Shown here: one piece after another, positions 22,287-22,519 of the stretch
How positions within the stretch are numbered: the first letter of the stretch is position 1
Layout of the letters: every line of letters starts with the position of its first letter
Source of the DNA: an uncultured Bacilli bacterium
GTDB lineage: Bacteria > Bacillota_I > Bacilli_A > RF39 > UBA660
Direction: 5' to 3'
DNA: 22,519 nucleotides
Assembly: GCA_934102055.1 (NCBI GenBank)
Contig: CAKOSE010000016.1
Coordinates: forward strand, 1-22,519
The notes under the pieces: generated by a model
Told to the model about the DNA's origin: nothing
What the model saw: only the letters and a program-made list of their open reading frames with translations
Databases searched by the model: none
Program-made: the position numbers and the translations under genes

Positions 22287-22311
22287 AATAATCTACTCTC
22301 CTATTATTATG
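22284..22311 (-). promoter_or_regulatory. Inverted repeat enclosing the ribosome site and start codon of copy B
   Basis: The minus strand reads CATAATAAT, a ten-base loop holding AGGAGAG, then ATTATTATG, whose last three bases are the start codon. The stem is almost all A-T, so it would be weak. Confidence 0.45.
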
Positions 22312-22312
22312 T

Positions 22313-22519
22313 TTATCTAAGATTATTTATCTCTTCTTTTGTGAGTCCTGTACATTTGGAAATTATATCTATATCTACTTTTTCTTTTAAGAATTTCTTT
22401 GCTGTTTCGAGTATGCTACGCTTAGTTCCAATTTCTATACCTTTTTCTCTTGCTTCTTCAAGTTCTGTTATCCTAAGCTTTTCTTCATGTAATTCTTTAT
22501 CATATAATCCTACTATATC
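22313..22519 (-). CDS. Partial Rpn-family (PD-(D/E)XK nuclease/transposase) protein, C-terminal end only
   Basis: Only the last 68 codons lie in the window; the gene continues beyond the right edge. The frame is open from the edge to the TAA at 22313-22315. It reads IVGLYDKELHEEKLRITELE, AREKGIEIG, a lysine-rich helix (KKFLKEKVDIDIIS) and TGLTKEEINNLR. This charged helical tail ending in a GLTxEEI motif is typical of the Rpn recombination-promoting nuclease/putative transposase family (PF12784-like), whose members nick DNA and in some cases act in phage defence. The catalytic domain is not visible, so activity cannot be judged. A frameshifted copy of the same tail follows 26 bases downstream. 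Confidence 0.75.
   Translation of the reverse strand, partial: DIVGLYDKELHEEKLRITELEEAREKGIEIGTKRSILETAKKFLKEKVDIDIISKCTGLTKEEINNLR
22427..22519. repeat. Direct repeat, right copy (nuclease tail), cut by window edge
   Basis: This is the partner of 22188-22280 and lies in the intact partial nuclease gene. The 239-base offset between copies corresponds to one tail length plus a short spacer. Confidence 0.85.

Overview
The window comes from a very A+T-rich, wall-building, Gram-positive bacterium. The content fits an uncultured Bacilli or Mollicutes-adjacent lineage such as the gut RF39-type groups. It has a PASTA-bearing divisome penicillin-binding protein, the Bacillota neighbours yqeG-yqeH and ylbJ/ylbL, strong AGGAGG-type ribosome sites, and standard-code reading frames with TGA never used as sense. 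The lineage assignment is inference, since there is no rRNA or marker tree here.

Layout. Almost everything is on the minus strand in short units, each closed by an A+T-rich hairpin with a U-tract. From right to left: the right edge (22519-21979) holds the C-terminal part of an Rpn/PD-(D/E)XK-type nuclease and a frameshifted duplicate of its tail. A single-pass membrane protein (21890-21339) and priA (21288-19126) follow. At 17376-19103 (plus) a PilB/GspE-type pilus ATPase with a long Asn-rich tail faces priA, and the two share a bidirectional terminator. Divergent from the ATPase lie two type IV pilin-like genes (17251-14715); the larger carries BspA-type leucine-rich repeats behind its pilin N-terminus. 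ylbJ (plus, 13793-14746) overlaps the second pilin tail to tail and is divergent from ylbL (13749-12718).

The left half is housekeeping: murC plus a metallo-hydrolase (12630-10802), typA/bipA (10714-8915), a thioredoxin-fold protein lacking its second active-site Cys (8787-8542), an HtrA protease with a zinc ribbon plus a small unknown (8439-6894), yqeG-yqeH (6839-5333), the division operon rsmH-ftsL-ftsI (5161-1792), and a four-helix membrane protein with a very acidic tail (1536-82).

How the genes work together. rsmH, ftsL, ftsI and murC serve wall synthesis and septation; yqeH and typA serve ribosome assembly; htrA and ylbL are membrane-anchored proteases with extracytoplasmic PDZ and protease domains; priA restarts replication. 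The accessory interest is the compact pilus locus, with its LRR-bearing pilin and Asn-rich motor tail, and the decaying nuclease/transposase remnants at the right edge. No gene-free stretch exceeds 300 bases. The longest (1540-1791) holds one terminator and otherwise A+T-rich sequence with no recognisable gene. No tRNA, rRNA or CRISPR was seen.
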